The position numbers and the translations under genes were made by a program. From the NCBI RefSeq assembly GCF_022829465.1, contig NZ_JAKSXZ010000144.1:1-64000 (forward strand): 64,000 nt of DNA, given 5' to 3'. Origin of the DNA: Methylobacterium sp. J-067. Its GTDB lineage: Bacteria; Pseudomonadota; Alphaproteobacteria; Rhizobiales; Beijerinckiaceae. Positions 24,164-33,619 of the stretch are shown piece after piece. The notes under the pieces were generated by a model. That model saw only the letters and a list, made by a program, of their open reading frames with translations, searched no databases and had not been told where the DNA came from. How positions within the stretch are numbered: position 1 is the stretch's first letter; each line of letters starts with the position of its first letter.

Positions 24164-24856
24164 TCACCCCCCGCACAAAGCCGGCGCCAGCGCCTGCAGC
24201 GCCGGCCTGAACTTGGCGAGATGCAGCCCGTCGCGCAGGGCGCCGGGCTTGGCGTAGCCGGTCGCACCGTCGCGGAGATCGGCGAACGGGTCGGTGAAGG
24301 TGCAGCCCAGCCGGCCGCACAGGGCCTTCAGCCTGTCCGAATAATCGCCGACCGCGCCCGCATCCACGAAGGCCGCGATCTCACGCCCCACTGGGGGGAG
24401 GGCGGTGACGACCACCCGATCCGTCACCCCCTGCAGCCCGCGCACGATCCGCTCGGCCGAGGCCTCGAAGCGGGAGGCCGCATCGACCCCGCGCGGGCGG
24501 TTCTTCAGGAGGAGGTCGTTGGTGCCGATGGTCAGCGAGGCCGCGCTCGGCCGCACCGGAAAGCGCAAGGTCGCGAGATAATCCGCATAGGCCGACGAGG
24601 TCGCGCCGCTCACCCCGCCATTGACCAGAGGGCGGCCGCAGGGCCGCTGGTCGCCGGGTTGCAGCTCTGTCTGCGAATCGCCCGCGAGGAAATCGTACGC
24701 CGCCGGCGCCTCGTCCAGGGCGACCTGCACGGCGACGAGGCGCATCCCGGCATAGGCCCGCGCGTCGGCGGGGGCTTTGCGCGAGGACCAGCCGGCGATG
24801 GCGCCCGCCGCGAAGATCAGCAGCGCGGCGATGGCGGGGGCGAGGAAACGCTTCAT
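24164..24856 (-). CDS. SGNH/GDSL-family hydrolase, membrane-anchored or exported
   Basis: 230 residues from the ATG at 24856 (MKRFLAPAIAALLIFAAG). The hydrophobic N-terminus (5-22) is a signal peptide or anchor. Catalytic blocks are GDSQTE (Ser nucleophile), NGGVSGATS (Gly, block II), TIGTNDLL (Asn, block III) and DGLHL (Asp-x-x-His, block V). This fits an SGNH esterase acting outside the cytoplasm, on an acyl or acetyl ester of unknown identity. Its start overlaps the trmO stop by four bases, so the two are co-translated despite unrelated chemistry. Confidence 0.82.
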   Translation of the reverse strand: MKRFLAPAIAALLIFAAGAIAGWSSRKAPADARAYAGMRLVAVQVALDEAPAAYDFLAGDSQTELQPGDQRPCGRPLVNGGVSGATSSAYADYLATLRFPVRPSAASLTIGTNDLLLKNRPRGVDAASRFEASAERIVRGLQGVTDRVVVTALPPVGREIAAFVDAGAVGDYSDRLKALCGRLGCTFTDPFADLRDGATGYAKPGALRDGLHLAKFRPALQALAPALCGG

Positions 24857-25350
24857 CGGCCGGCGCCCGCGCGGTCCACCTGCGCCTCGGGACGGGCGTC
24901 GGTGGAAGCGTAATAGGGTTTGATGTCGAGGAGCGCCGTGCCGTCGAGGCAATCGAGGCCGCGCACGCGCAAGCTGTCGCCCTCGCGCCCCAGGAGTTCC
25001 ACCACCGACAGGGCGGTGGGGTTCGGCCGGGCAGGGGAGCGCAGCGAGAAGGTGCCGCGCGGCCCATCCGCGTGGCGCGGCTGCTGCACGAGCAGGCCCC
25101 GCGTCGCCCGGTCCATCCAGTAGAGCAGGATCAGGTGCGTGCAGCCGGTGACGTGGCTCAACCCGGCCGCGTAGGCCGGATCCACCTCGACGGTGCAGAT
25201 TTCCTGCGTCTGCAACCCGTTCTTCGGGCAGTCGGCGCGCTCCGTCCACGGCGTGCGCAGGCGGCCGATGAAGTGCAGGCCAGCGTCGAAGGACGCCGGC
25301 AGGTCGGCCATCACCTCGCCGAGGCGCACCCCGAAAGCGTCATCATCCAT
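24853..25350 (-). CDS. trmO: TsaA/TrmO-type tRNA (N6-threonylcarbamoyl-A37) methyltransferase
   Basis: 165 residues. It has the compact TsaA-like (UPF0066) domain: HFIGRLRTPWTERADCPKNG near residue 26, then HLILLYWMDRA, and GTFSLRSPARPNPTALSVVE near 105. Known members use SAM to methylate t6A37 of tRNA-Thr(GGU). It lacks the extra C-terminal domain of the E. coli protein. It is followed by the SGNH hydrolase with a four-base overlap. Upstream it faces amn divergently. Confidence 0.88.
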   Translation of the reverse strand: MDDDAFGVRLGEVMADLPASFDAGLHFIGRLRTPWTERADCPKNGLQTQEICTVEVDPAYAAGLSHVTGCTHLILLYWMDRATRGLLVQQPRHADGPRGTFSLRSPARPNPTALSVVELLGREGDSLRVRGLDCLDGTALLDIKPYYASTDARPEAQVDRAGAGR

Positions 25351-25455
25351 CGCCCGTCCCCTTACCGCGCGCGGTGTCGGGCAAGGGACGGCGCGGCGCA
25401 AGGGCCGTCTCGCGCGAGCCGCCCGCGCGGTGTAAGGCCGATGGCCGGAGGACAC

Positions 25456-26949
25456 ATGATCGAACGCGAATTGCGGCCGATGCAGGCCGTCCCGGATGCC
25501 GCCTCGGCGGTGGCGCAACTCGTCACCCTGTACGATGGCGCGACATCCGCCCTGCGGGAGGCCCTGGAACGCTATCTCGGCGGCGGCGCCCCGCCGGACG
25601 CCTCGGAGCGGCTGGCCTTCCGCTATCCCGAACTGCGCGTGACCTATCAGCCGAACGGGCCGCTGCCGCGCCTGCGCCGGGCGACCGCCAAGCTCCAGGC
25701 GGGGGGCACCTATTCCACGACGATCACGCACCCCGCCTTCTTCCGCGATTACCTGCTGCGGCAGCTGGAGCCGCTGGTGGCGGATTACGGCGTCTCCCTC
25801 GAAGTGGGGGTGAGCGCTCAGGAGATCCCGTACCCCTACGTGCTCGAAGCGGGGTTCGACCCCAGCGCGCGGCAGGTCGAGGCGGCCGAACTCGCCACCT
25901 ACTTCCCCGTGCCGCTCCTCTCCGTGGTGGGCGATGAGATCGCGGACGGCACCTTCGACATGGTCGAGGGCGAGCCAAGGCCGCTCGCCCTGTTCGACGG
26001 GGTGCGGGTCGATTATTCGCTGCGCCGCCTCGTCCACTACACCGGTTGTGACTGGCGCGAGGTCCAGCCCTGGATCCTACTCACCAACTACCACCGCTAC
26101 GTCGATCAGTTCGTGCGGCACGGGCTCGAACGGCTGGCCTCCGGCGACGAGGGGTTCGAGCGGCTGGTCCTGCCCGGCGGCATCGTGGTGAATCGCGGCG
26201 AGGCCGAGGGCGCCGATCCGGCGGCCCTGCTCGCCGCCTCGCCCTGGCACCGCCACCAGATGCCGGCCTACCACCTCGTCGCCCGCGCGCCCGATGGGTC
26301 GATGCAGGGCACGACCCTGGTGAACATCGGTGTCGGCCCCTCCAACGCAAAGACGATCACCGACCACCTCGCGGTGCTGCGGCCGGATTGCTGGCTGATG
26401 GTCGGCCATTGCGGCGGCCTGCGCCAGTCGCAGACCATCGGCGATTACGTGCTGGCCCATGCCTATTTCCGGCGGGACCGCATCCTCGACGAGCTCGTGC
26501 CGCCGGACGTGCCCGTGCCGGCGCTCGCCGAAGTGCAACTCGCCCTGCAATCGGCCGCCGCCCAGGTGACGGGCGAGCGTGACGATGCCCTGAAGCAGCG
26601 CCTGCGCACCGGCACCGTCGTTACCTACGACGACCGCAACTGGGAATTGAGGTTCACGCAGGAGCGGAAGCGCATCAACCAGTCGCGCGCCATCGCGGTG
26701 GACATGGAGAGCGGCACGGTGGCGGCGCAGGGCTACCGCCTGCGGGTGCCCTATGGGGCGCTGCTCTGCGTGTCCGACAAGCCGCTGCACGGGGAGATCA
26801 AGCTGCCGGGCGCCGCGAACGCCTTCTACGACCGGGCGGTGTCGGAGCACCTGAAGGTGGGCCTTGCCGCCCTCGATGTGCTTCGCGCCGACCGGGCGGG
26901 GCTGCATTCGCGCAAGCTGCGGAGCTTCGACGAGCCGCCGTTCCGGTAG
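25456..26949 (+). CDS. amn: AMP nucleosidase
   Basis: Hydrolyses AMP to adenine and ribose 5-phosphate, adjusting adenylate pools. 497 residues from the ATG at 25456 (GGAGGA just before); ATG at 25441 is an alternative. The N-terminal AMN-specific domain covers about 1-170. The C-terminal phosphorylase-like domain contains LVNIGVGPSNAKTITDH, LMVGHCGGLRQSQ and MESGTVAAQGYRLRVPYG. Length agrees with E. coli Amn (484). A functional link with the adenine deaminase gene at 50.9 kb (adenine to hypoxanthine) is reasonable. Confidence 0.93.
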   Translation: MIERELRPMQAVPDAASAVAQLVTLYDGATSALREALERYLGGGAPPDASERLAFRYPELRVTYQPNGPLPRLRRATAKLQAGGTYSTTITHPAFFRDYLLRQLEPLVADYGVSLEVGVSAQEIPYPYVLEAGFDPSARQVEAAELATYFPVPLLSVVGDEIADGTFDMVEGEPRPLALFDGVRVDYSLRRLVHYTGCDWREVQPWILLTNYHRYVDQFVRHGLERLASGDEGFERLVLPGGIVVNRGEAEGADPAALLAASPWHRHQMPAYHLVARAPDGSMQGTTLVNIGVGPSNAKTITDHLAVLRPDCWLMVGHCGGLRQSQTIGDYVLAHAYFRRDRILDELVPPDVPVPALAEVQLALQSAAAQVTGERDDALKQRLRTGTVVTYDDRNWELRFTQERKRINQSRAIAVDMESGTVAAQGYRLRVPYGALLCVSDKPLHGEIKLPGAANAFYDRAVSEHLKVGLAALDVLRADRAGLHSRKLRSFDEPPFR

Positions 26950-26950
26950 C

Positions 26951-29119
26951 CTACAGATCGACCGCCATCGACAGGAGGTAGGTGCGCGGCGCCGCCTGGA
27001 AGAACGTCCCGTACGAAGCGACGCCCGTCCAGTATTTCGCGCCGGCCACGTTGACGATTGTGGCGCGGAACACCGTGCGGCGCCCGCCGATCAGGGTCGC
27101 ATAGCGGGCGCCGATGTCCACCCGCGTCCAATCCGGCACCGCCTGCCGGTTGGCGGCGTCGAGATATTGGCGGCCGGTATGCACCACCGCTCCGTCGAGG
27201 GTGAGGCCCGGGACGAAGGGGATGTCCCACTCTCCGCCGAGGTTCAGCTGGAGGCCGGGCACGCCGATGGGCGTATGGCCGACATTCGCGGCGGTGACGG
27301 TGCGGGTGAGGGTGCCGTCGAGGAGCGTCACCCCGCCGAGCGCCCGGATGCCCGGCGCGACCTCGCCGTAGACGCCGAATTCCAGGCCCTCGATCCGCTG
27401 CTCCCCGGTCTGCGCGTAGATGCGGCCGGTGCCGAGTTCGCCGTTCGGCTTGTCGATGCGGAACGCGGCGAGGGTGGTGGAGACCGCGCCCCAATCGACC
27501 TTCACGCCCACTTCCACCTGATGCGCGAGATAGGGTGCCAGTACCGCGCCGGAATTGGCGGCGGTGGCGGGGGCCACGTCGCCCCGGCTCAGTCCCTCGA
27601 TGTAGTTGCCGTAGACCGAGATGGTGTCCGACGGCCGCAGCACGAGGCCGACCAGGGGGGTCGTCGCGCTCTTGTCGTAGGTCGTGAGCAGCGCGCCTGT
27701 ATTCGCCGCGTAGTTGTGCGCCTCGACGCCCTGGCGCCGCACGCCCAACGTCAGCAGCACATGCTCGTCCAGCACGGACATCGTATCGGCGACGGAGACG
27801 CCCGTCAGCGTGCTGTCGGAAAGGCGCGGGCGAGCCTGGCTCACCGCCACGCCGATGGGCGGGACAAGGATGGGGTCATAGATGTTCGAGCGGTAGCTGC
27901 GCCCGGCCGGCGAGAGGTAGCGGCCGATCTCCTCGTGGTAGGTGGATGCCTGGACAGCGACGGCATGGCGGATGAACCCGGTCTCGAAGGTGGCGCGCAG
28001 GCCGCCGTCGGCGGTGAGGCGGTCGCTGTCGAGGCCGTAGAATTGCGGGACCGTCACCGTGTCGCCCCGCAGGTTGGTGATGGTCGGCGCGGAAGCGAAG
28101 ATGCGCGAGACCTCCGTCTGCGATCCGCCGACATCGGCGAACAGGGTGATCCTGTCGGTCAGGTCGTATTCGGCGCGCAGGAGGCCGCCGCGATCATCGA
28201 CAGTCGAGGTCTCCCAGGGTTGGGTCACATTGCGGCGTCCGTCCGGGGCCCGCGGCACGCCAACGCCGGCCGGCAGCAGGAACGGCCGAAGCGGCGCCTG
28301 GAACCGGTCGGTCTGCGCGAGCAGGTAGAGCCACGCCCGGAATCGCTCGCCCTGGTAGTCCAGCGCCAGCTCCCCGACTCCGCTCGTCTCCGATTGCCGG
28401 TCGAACGGCGTGTCGCCGCCATGGGCGCTGCCGACGAAGCGCACACCCCATTCGCGGTTCGCGCCACCCCGCCGCGCCACATCGAGCTGCCCGCCGCCAT
28501 GGGCACGGGAACCGTAATCGAGGGTCAGGCGGGTCAGGTCTTCACCCGCGCGCTTGGGCACCACGTTGACGGTGCCGCCGACGCCGCCGTTCGGTGCGAT
28601 GCCGGACAGGGCCGCGGAGGGACCTTTCAGCACCTCGATCCGCTCGGCATAGTCGGCGAAGACGCGGAAGCTCGGGGCGATGCCGTAAAGCCCGTCGAAG
28701 GCGGTCTCGCCGCTGATTCCCTCGCTGGCGGGCAGGCCGCGAATGTAGAGCGAATCGAATGGTGCCCCGGTCGTCTGCGTGGCGCGGACTGAGGGGTCGA
28801 GGGCCAATGCCTCCGACACCGTCGAGGCCTGCCGGTCGCGCACGAACGTGTCGGTGTAGCTGGAGACGCTGAACGGCGACTTGGCCGTCTCGGTGTTGCC
28901 GAGGAGCCCGAGCCGGCCGCCCTGCGCCACCTGTCCGCCGGCATAGGCCGGTACGACGCCCCTCGGCCCTGCCGCGCCCTCCACGGTGAGGGTGTCGAGC
29001 GTCACCTCCGCGTCCGGCGGCGGCGTATCCCGCGCCATGGCAGGTGATGTCGTGGCAGAAACGACGATCATGCAGAACAGAATCGAGCGTCGGTGCTCGC
29101 GGTGAAGTATTGAAACCAT
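26951..29119 (-). CDS. TonB-dependent outer-membrane siderophore receptor
   Basis: 722 residues from the ATG at 29119, which gives a signal peptide ending TTSPAMARD; 29209 is a longer alternative with no sensible leader. A TonB-box-like segment lies near VTLDTLTVEG. The plug domain has SEALALDPSVRATQ, the LYIRGL signature and ERIEVLKGPSAALSGIAPNG. A 22-strand barrel follows, ending in aromatic-rich strands (YLLSMAVDL). It matches the FhuA/FpvA class of siderophore receptors; the ligand is not evident. No siderophore synthesis or ABC uptake genes are adjacent. It is divergent from an SLC13-type transporter across an AT-rich region. Confidence 0.93.
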   Translation of the reverse strand: MVSILHREHRRSILFCMIVVSATTSPAMARDTPPPDAEVTLDTLTVEGAAGPRGVVPAYAGGQVAQGGRLGLLGNTETAKSPFSVSSYTDTFVRDRQASTVSEALALDPSVRATQTTGAPFDSLYIRGLPASEGISGETAFDGLYGIAPSFRVFADYAERIEVLKGPSAALSGIAPNGGVGGTVNVVPKRAGEDLTRLTLDYGSRAHGGGQLDVARRGGANREWGVRFVGSAHGGDTPFDRQSETSGVGELALDYQGERFRAWLYLLAQTDRFQAPLRPFLLPAGVGVPRAPDGRRNVTQPWETSTVDDRGGLLRAEYDLTDRITLFADVGGSQTEVSRIFASAPTITNLRGDTVTVPQFYGLDSDRLTADGGLRATFETGFIRHAVAVQASTYHEEIGRYLSPAGRSYRSNIYDPILVPPIGVAVSQARPRLSDSTLTGVSVADTMSVLDEHVLLTLGVRRQGVEAHNYAANTGALLTTYDKSATTPLVGLVLRPSDTISVYGNYIEGLSRGDVAPATAANSGAVLAPYLAHQVEVGVKVDWGAVSTTLAAFRIDKPNGELGTGRIYAQTGEQRIEGLEFGVYGEVAPGIRALGGVTLLDGTLTRTVTAANVGHTPIGVPGLQLNLGGEWDIPFVPGLTLDGAVVHTGRQYLDAANRQAVPDWTRVDIGARYATLIGGRRTVFRATIVNVAGAKYWTGVASYGTFFQAAPRTYLLSMAVDL

Positions 29120-29219
29120 TGAAGTGGCGGTCTCGGCGCTGCCCACGCGCTGTATCGGTCGGCGCGGCGCAATGACGCAGATTCGATGCGCGCATTCAAC
29201 ATGAAACAAGCGCGAACGA

Positions 29220-29310
29220 CGATTTATCTTTTAGAATATTTACAATTCAATGGCGCTAAAACTTTTGGTTGTGAGCACGATAGACTCTTCTTTATTTAAA
29301 AAAAATCAAC
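29220..29310. promoter_or_regulatory. AT-rich divergent promoter region with Irr-box-like site
   Basis: In a GC-rich genome this stretch is strongly AT-rich. At 29230-29246 it reads TTTAGAATATTTACAAT, whose first seven bases match the TTTAGAA half of the rhizobial Irr (iron control element) palindrome and whose second half matches only four of seven positions. It lies 111 bases upstream of the siderophore receptor start. The 292 bases from 29120 to 29411 hold no convincing gene. Confidence 0.3.
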
Positions 29311-29411
29311 GATTGCGAAAGCGCCCCACCCTTCGCTTCGCGCGAAGGCTGGATGCACGGACGACGCATTGCGGTTGGCCTGGAACCGGGCAGGATCGCG
29401 GCCAATCGGGA

Positions 29412-30731
29412 ATGGGGAGGACGGCTGCTTTGACCGGACAGGGTGCGTTGCTCGGCACGGCCCTCCTGCTCGTCCTGTGCATGGGCCTCTGGGCCACGGC
29501 GCTGCTGCCGGAGATCGTCACCGCCTTGGCGTTCTTCGGGCTGGCGATGCTGTTCAAGCTCGCCCCGGCCGAGACGATCTTTTCCGGTTTCGCCTCGCAG
29601 GCCTTCTGGCTCGTCCTGTCGGGGATGATCGTCGGGCAGGGCATGACCCGCACCGGCCTCGGCGCGCGGATGGCGCGGGTGCTCGCCCAGCGCCTGTCGG
29701 GCTCCTACACGCTGTTCATCGCCGGGCTCGTGGGCTTGAGCTTCCTGCTCGCCCTGGTGATGCCCTCGAATCTCGGCCGGATCGCCCTGATGATCCCCGT
29801 GACGTTGGCGCTCTGCGACGCCTTCGGTCTCGCGGCCGGGCGGCCGGGGCGGGACGGCGCCGTGCTCGCGGTGGGCGTGGCGACCCCGGTCCTCTCGGCG
29901 GCGATCCTGCCCGCGAACGTGCCGAACCTCGTGATGGCGGGCTCGGCCGAGCGTCTGCTCGGCGTGCACTTCTCCTACCTGTCGTACTTCCTGCTGCACG
30001 CGCCCGTGCTGGCCTTCGTGAAGGGCGTGATGCTGGTGGGGCTCGTCGTCCGCCTGTTCCCCGACCGGGTCACGGCGGCGACGCGGGACCTGCCCGCCCT
30101 GCCGCCGCTGTCGGGGGCGGAGCGCCGGCTCGCGGCGATCCTCGTCGGCACCCTCGCCCTCTGGATGACGGACAGCCTCCACGGCCTGCCCCCCGCCTGG
30201 GTCGGGCTGATGTCGGCGGTGCTGTGCCTCCTGCCGAAGGTCGGTGTGATGTCGGCGGATGCGTTCGGGCAGGTGAGCCTGCGGACCTGCTTCTACATCG
30301 CCGCCCTGCTCGGCCTCGTCGCGCTGGTGAACGCCACCGGCCTCGGGGAGCGGCTGGGCCACGCGCTCCTCGCGGTGGCGCCGCTCGAGCCCGGCGCGCC
30401 GGCGCAGAACTTCGCGGTGCTCACGGGAATCAGCACCACGATCACCCTGCTCGTCACCGCCAACGGGGCGCCCGCGCTCTACACGGCCCTGGCGCCGGAG
30501 ATGGCCCAGGCGAGCGGCCTGCCGGCGCTGACCGTCGTCTCGATCCAGGTGATCGGCTACTCGACCCTGTTCTTCCCCTATCAGGCGCCGCCCATCGTCT
30601 TCGCCAGCGAACTCGGGCGGGTGCCGCTCGCGCGGGCGGCCCGCCTCACCGTGCCCTTCGGTCTCGTCTCGCTCCTCGTGGCCGCACCCCTCGATTACGG
30701 ATGGTGGCGGCTCCTCGGATGGCTGAAATGA
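29412..30731 (+). CDS. SLC13/DASS-family anion transporter
   Basis: About 439 residues from the ATG at 29412. It is almost entirely transmembrane (11 or so helices). A first repeat carries FWLVLSGMIVGQGMTRTGLG and VMPSNLGRIALMIPVTLALC, where members bind Na+ and anion (S-N-T-like loop replaced by S-N-L-G). The second repeat has a TANGAPALYTALAPEMAQ loop. Members move dicarboxylates, citrate or sulfate into the cell with sodium. The next operon (sdhCDAB) oxidises succinate, so a C4-dicarboxylate is plausible but unproven. The start is uncertain because the ribosome site is weak. Confidence 0.8.
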   Translation: MGRTAALTGQGALLGTALLLVLCMGLWATALLPEIVTALAFFGLAMLFKLAPAETIFSGFASQAFWLVLSGMIVGQGMTRTGLGARMARVLAQRLSGSYTLFIAGLVGLSFLLALVMPSNLGRIALMIPVTLALCDAFGLAAGRPGRDGAVLAVGVATPVLSAAILPANVPNLVMAGSAERLLGVHFSYLSYFLLHAPVLAFVKGVMLVGLVVRLFPDRVTAATRDLPALPPLSGAERRLAAILVGTLALWMTDSLHGLPPAWVGLMSAVLCLLPKVGVMSADAFGQVSLRTCFYIAALLGLVALVNATGLGERLGHALLAVAPLEPGAPAQNFAVLTGISTTITLLVTANGAPALYTALAPEMAQASGLPALTVVSIQVIGYSTLFFPYQAPPIVFASELGRVPLARAARLTVPFGLVSLLVAAPLDYGWWRLLGWLK

Positions 30732-30861
30732 CAGACCAGTCGATGTGTCAGTGGGTTGGGTGCATTGCGCCGCACCATGCCGCCTTGCGGCTTTCCCGCC
30801 CAGACACTACCGCTTCCACCTTAGAGACGGTCCAGTTCGAAACCGCGAGGTTCCCCCGCCG

Positions 30862-31263
30862 ATGGCCCCAACAGCCCGCCCGACAGTGGCCCAGCCGCTC
30901 TCGCCGCATCTCCAGATCTACCGCTGGACGTGGACCATGGCGATGTCGGTGTTCCACCGCATCACCGGCACCGCGCTCTACGGCGGCACCGCGCTGGTCG
31001 CCATCTGGCTCGTGGCGCTCGCCTCCGGCCCGGCGGCCTACGGGTGGGTCGCGGGCTTCTTCGGGTCGATCTTCGGCAAGCTGATCCTGTTCGTCTACAC
31101 CTGGATCCTGCTGCACCACATGCTCGGCGGCATCCGCCACTTCGTGTGGGACGCCGGCATCGGCTTCGACAAGACGCAGCGCCTCAGCCTCGCCCGGATG
31201 ACGCTCATCGGCTCGACCGCGCTGACCGTCGTGGTCTGGGTCGTCGGCCTCCTGGCCCGCTGA
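30862..31263 (+). CDS. sdhC: Succinate dehydrogenase cytochrome b556 subunit
   Basis: Membrane anchor of complex II, binding haem b and ubiquinone with SdhD. 133 residues from the ATG at 30862 (MAPTARPTVAQPL); a GTG 39 codons upstream is less likely. Family signatures are RPLSPHLQIYRW-like text near residue 14, SVFHRITGTAL, and HHMLGGIRHFVWD near 90 with the haem ligand His. Three helices. First gene of sdhCDAB; its promoter should lie in 30732-30861. Confidence 0.95.
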   Translation: MAPTARPTVAQPLSPHLQIYRWTWTMAMSVFHRITGTALYGGTALVAIWLVALASGPAAYGWVAGFFGSIFGKLILFVYTWILLHHMLGGIRHFVWDAGIGFDKTQRLSLARMTLIGSTALTVVVWVVGLLAR

Positions 31264-31274
31264 GAGGGACTGAC

Positions 31275-31697
31275 ATGGCCAAGGAATCCATCCGCCAGAA
31301 CACCGCCGCCTCGATCCGCACGCCCCGCGCGCGGGTACGGGGGCTGGGCGTCTCGCATCACGGCGCCGGGCATTGGTGGCTGCAGCGGCTCACCGCCGTC
31401 GCGAACGTATTCCTTATGCTGGCCTTCGTGGTCATCATCGCCCGCATGGCCGGGCGGCCTTACCCTGAGGCGATCCGCCTCGTGGGCAGCCCCTTCGTGT
31501 CGCTGGTCCTAATCCTGGCGGTGCTGTCGGTGACGATCCACATGCGTCTCGGCATGCAGGTGGTCATCGAGGATTACGTCCACGCCCCCGCGACGAAGAT
31601 CGCGGCCATCTTCGCCAACAACTTCTACGCGGTCGTCGTGGCCGTGGCCTGCCTCTACGCGATCCTGCGCGTCGGCTTCGGCCAGCCGCCCGTCTGA
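31275..31697 (+). CDS. sdhD: Succinate dehydrogenase hydrophobic membrane anchor subunit
   Basis: 140 residues from the ATG at 31275, with GAGGG before it. GHWWLQRLTAVANVFLM and HMRLGMQVVIEDYVH are typical; the latter carries the haem-side His and the quinone-site Asp-Tyr. Three helices in the inner membrane. It sits 11 bases after sdhC and 23 before sdhA, all in one operon. Confidence 0.95.
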   Translation: MAKESIRQNTAASIRTPRARVRGLGVSHHGAGHWWLQRLTAVANVFLMLAFVVIIARMAGRPYPEAIRLVGSPFVSLVLILAVLSVTIHMRLGMQVVIEDYVHAPATKIAAIFANNFYAVVVAVACLYAILRVGFGQPPV

Positions 31698-31720
31698 TCC
31701 CGCAACCTTCGGAGCCGACC

Positions 31721-33535
31721 ATGGCCGTGAACGGAACGAACGGCGGCAAGCCCGCCTACACCATCCATGATCACGCGTTCGACGTGGTGATCGTCGGCGC
31801 CGGCGGCGCGGGCCTTCGCGCCACGGTGGGCTGCTCGGAAGCCGGCCTGCGCACGGCCTGCATCACCAAGGTGTTCCCCACCCGCTCCCACACCGTGGCG
31901 GCGCAGGGCGGCATCTCGGCCTCGCTCGGCAACATGGGGCCGGACGATTGGCGCTGGCACATGTACGACACCGTGAAGGGGTCGGACTGGCTCGGCGACC
32001 AGGACGCCATCGAGTACCTCGTGCGCAACGCCCCGGCGGCGGTGTACGAGCTGGAGCATTGGGGCGTGCCCTTCTCCCGCACGGAAGAGGGCAAGATCTA
32101 CCAGCGTCCGTTCGGCGGCATGACCACCGATTACGGCAAGGGCACCGCCCAGCGCACCTGCGCGGCGGCCGACCGCACCGGCCACGCCATGCTGCACACC
32201 CTCTACGGGCAGGCGGTGAAGAACCAGACGGACTTCTTCATCGAGTACTTTGCCCTCGACCTCATCATGGACGAGGAAGGCCGCTGCCGGGGCGTCATCG
32301 CCCTCGATCAGGCGACCGGCGAGATCCACCGCTTCCGCGCCCAGCAGACCATCCTGGCGACCGGCGGCTACGGCCGGGCCTACTTCTCGGCCACTTCCGC
32401 TCACACCTGCACGGGTGACGGCAACGCCATGGTGCTGCGCGCCGGCCTGCCCCTGCAGGACATGGAGTTCGTGCAGTTCCACCCGACCGGCATCTACGGC
32501 GCCGGCTGCCTCATCACCGAGGGCTCGCGCGGCGAGGGCGGCTACCTGACGAACTCCGAGGGCGAGCGCTTCATGGAGCGCTACGCCCCGTCGGCGAAGG
32601 ACCTCGCCTCCCGCGACGTCGTTTCGCGCTCCATGACCATGGAGATCCGCGACGGTCGCGGCGTCGGCAAGAACAAGGACCACATCTACCTGCACCTCGA
32701 CCACCTCGATCCGAAGATCCTCCATGAGCGCCTGCCGGGCATCTCGGAGAGCGCGAAGATCTTCGCAGGCGTCGACGTGACCAAGGAGCCGATCCCGGTC
32801 ATCCCGACCGTCCACTACAACATGGGCGGCATCCCCACGAACTATCACGGCGAGGTGCTGACCCTGAAGGACGGCAACCCCGACACCGTGGTGCCGGGCC
32901 TGATGGCCATCGGCGAGGCGGCCTGCGTCTCGGTGCACGGGGCGAACCGCCTCGGCTCCAACTCGCTCATCGACCTCGTCGTGTTCGGCCGCGCGGCGGG
33001 CAAGCGCTGCGCCGAGATCGTCGAGCCGAACGGCCGGGCGATGGAACTGCCGAAGGGCGCCACCGACAAGGCCTTGGAGCGTCTCGACCGCTTCCGCTAC
33101 GCCAACGGCAGCACCGCCACGGCGGAACTGCGCGCCGAGATGCAGAAGACCATGCAGAACAACTGCGCCGTCTTCCGCACGGGCGAGGTTCTGGAAGAGG
33201 GTCGCGGCCTGATCCACAAGGTCCACGACGCCGCCTCGGACGTGAAGATCACCGATCGCTCGCTGGTCTGGAACACCGACCTTCTGGAGACCCTGGAGTT
33301 CGACAACCTGATCGGCCAGGCGGTGGTGACGATGGAATCGGCCGCCAACCGCAAGGAATCGCGCGGCGCCCACGCCCGCGAGGACTTCCCGGACCGCAAC
33401 GACAAGGACTGGATGAAGCACACCCTGGCCTGGATCGGCGACACGGGCGGGGTCACGATCGATTATCGTCCGGTGCACACCTACACGATGTCGAACGAGA
33501 TCCAGTACATCGAGCCGAAGGCGCGCGTGTACTGA
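31721..33535 (+). CDS. sdhA: Succinate dehydrogenase flavoprotein subunit
   Basis: Oxidises succinate to fumarate on covalent FAD on the cytoplasmic face of complex II. 604 residues. The FAD Rossmann motif is VVIVGAGGAGLRA at about 22, the covalent-FAD His is in RSHTVAAQGGISA, substrate residues lie around QFHPTGIYGAG and EGSRGEGG, and HGANRLGSNSL closes the active site. The C-terminus ends KARVY. Full length. A strong hairpin separates it from sdhB. Confidence 0.98.
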   Translation: MAVNGTNGGKPAYTIHDHAFDVVIVGAGGAGLRATVGCSEAGLRTACITKVFPTRSHTVAAQGGISASLGNMGPDDWRWHMYDTVKGSDWLGDQDAIEYLVRNAPAAVYELEHWGVPFSRTEEGKIYQRPFGGMTTDYGKGTAQRTCAAADRTGHAMLHTLYGQAVKNQTDFFIEYFALDLIMDEEGRCRGVIALDQATGEIHRFRAQQTILATGGYGRAYFSATSAHTCTGDGNAMVLRAGLPLQDMEFVQFHPTGIYGAGCLITEGSRGEGGYLTNSEGERFMERYAPSAKDLASRDVVSRSMTMEIRDGRGVGKNKDHIYLHLDHLDPKILHERLPGISESAKIFAGVDVTKEPIPVIPTVHYNMGGIPTNYHGEVLTLKDGNPDTVVPGLMAIGEAACVSVHGANRLGSNSLIDLVVFGRAAGKRCAEIVEPNGRAMELPKGATDKALERLDRFRYANGSTATAELRAEMQKTMQNNCAVFRTGEVLEEGRGLIHKVHDAASDVKITDRSLVWNTDLLETLEFDNLIGQAVVTMESAANRKESRGAHAREDFPDRNDKDWMKHTLAWIGDTGGVTIDYRPVHTYTMSNEIQYIEPKARVY

Positions 33536-33560
33536 GGCTTTCCCTCGGCTGAACCATCAG

Positions 33561-33587
33561 GCGGCGGGTCGCTCCGCGATCCGCCGC
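33561..33587 (+). other. Strong hairpin in the sdhA-sdhB intergenic region
   Basis: GCGGCGGGTCGC (33561-33572) pairs with GCGATCCGCCGC (33576-33587), giving 12 pairs including one GU and a three-base loop. No T run follows, so it is not a classic terminator; RNA processing or stabilisation inside the operon is more likely. Confidence 0.5.
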
Positions 33588-33619
33588 ATCGACCTGCCCT
33601 CGCGGAATCGATACTCCCC

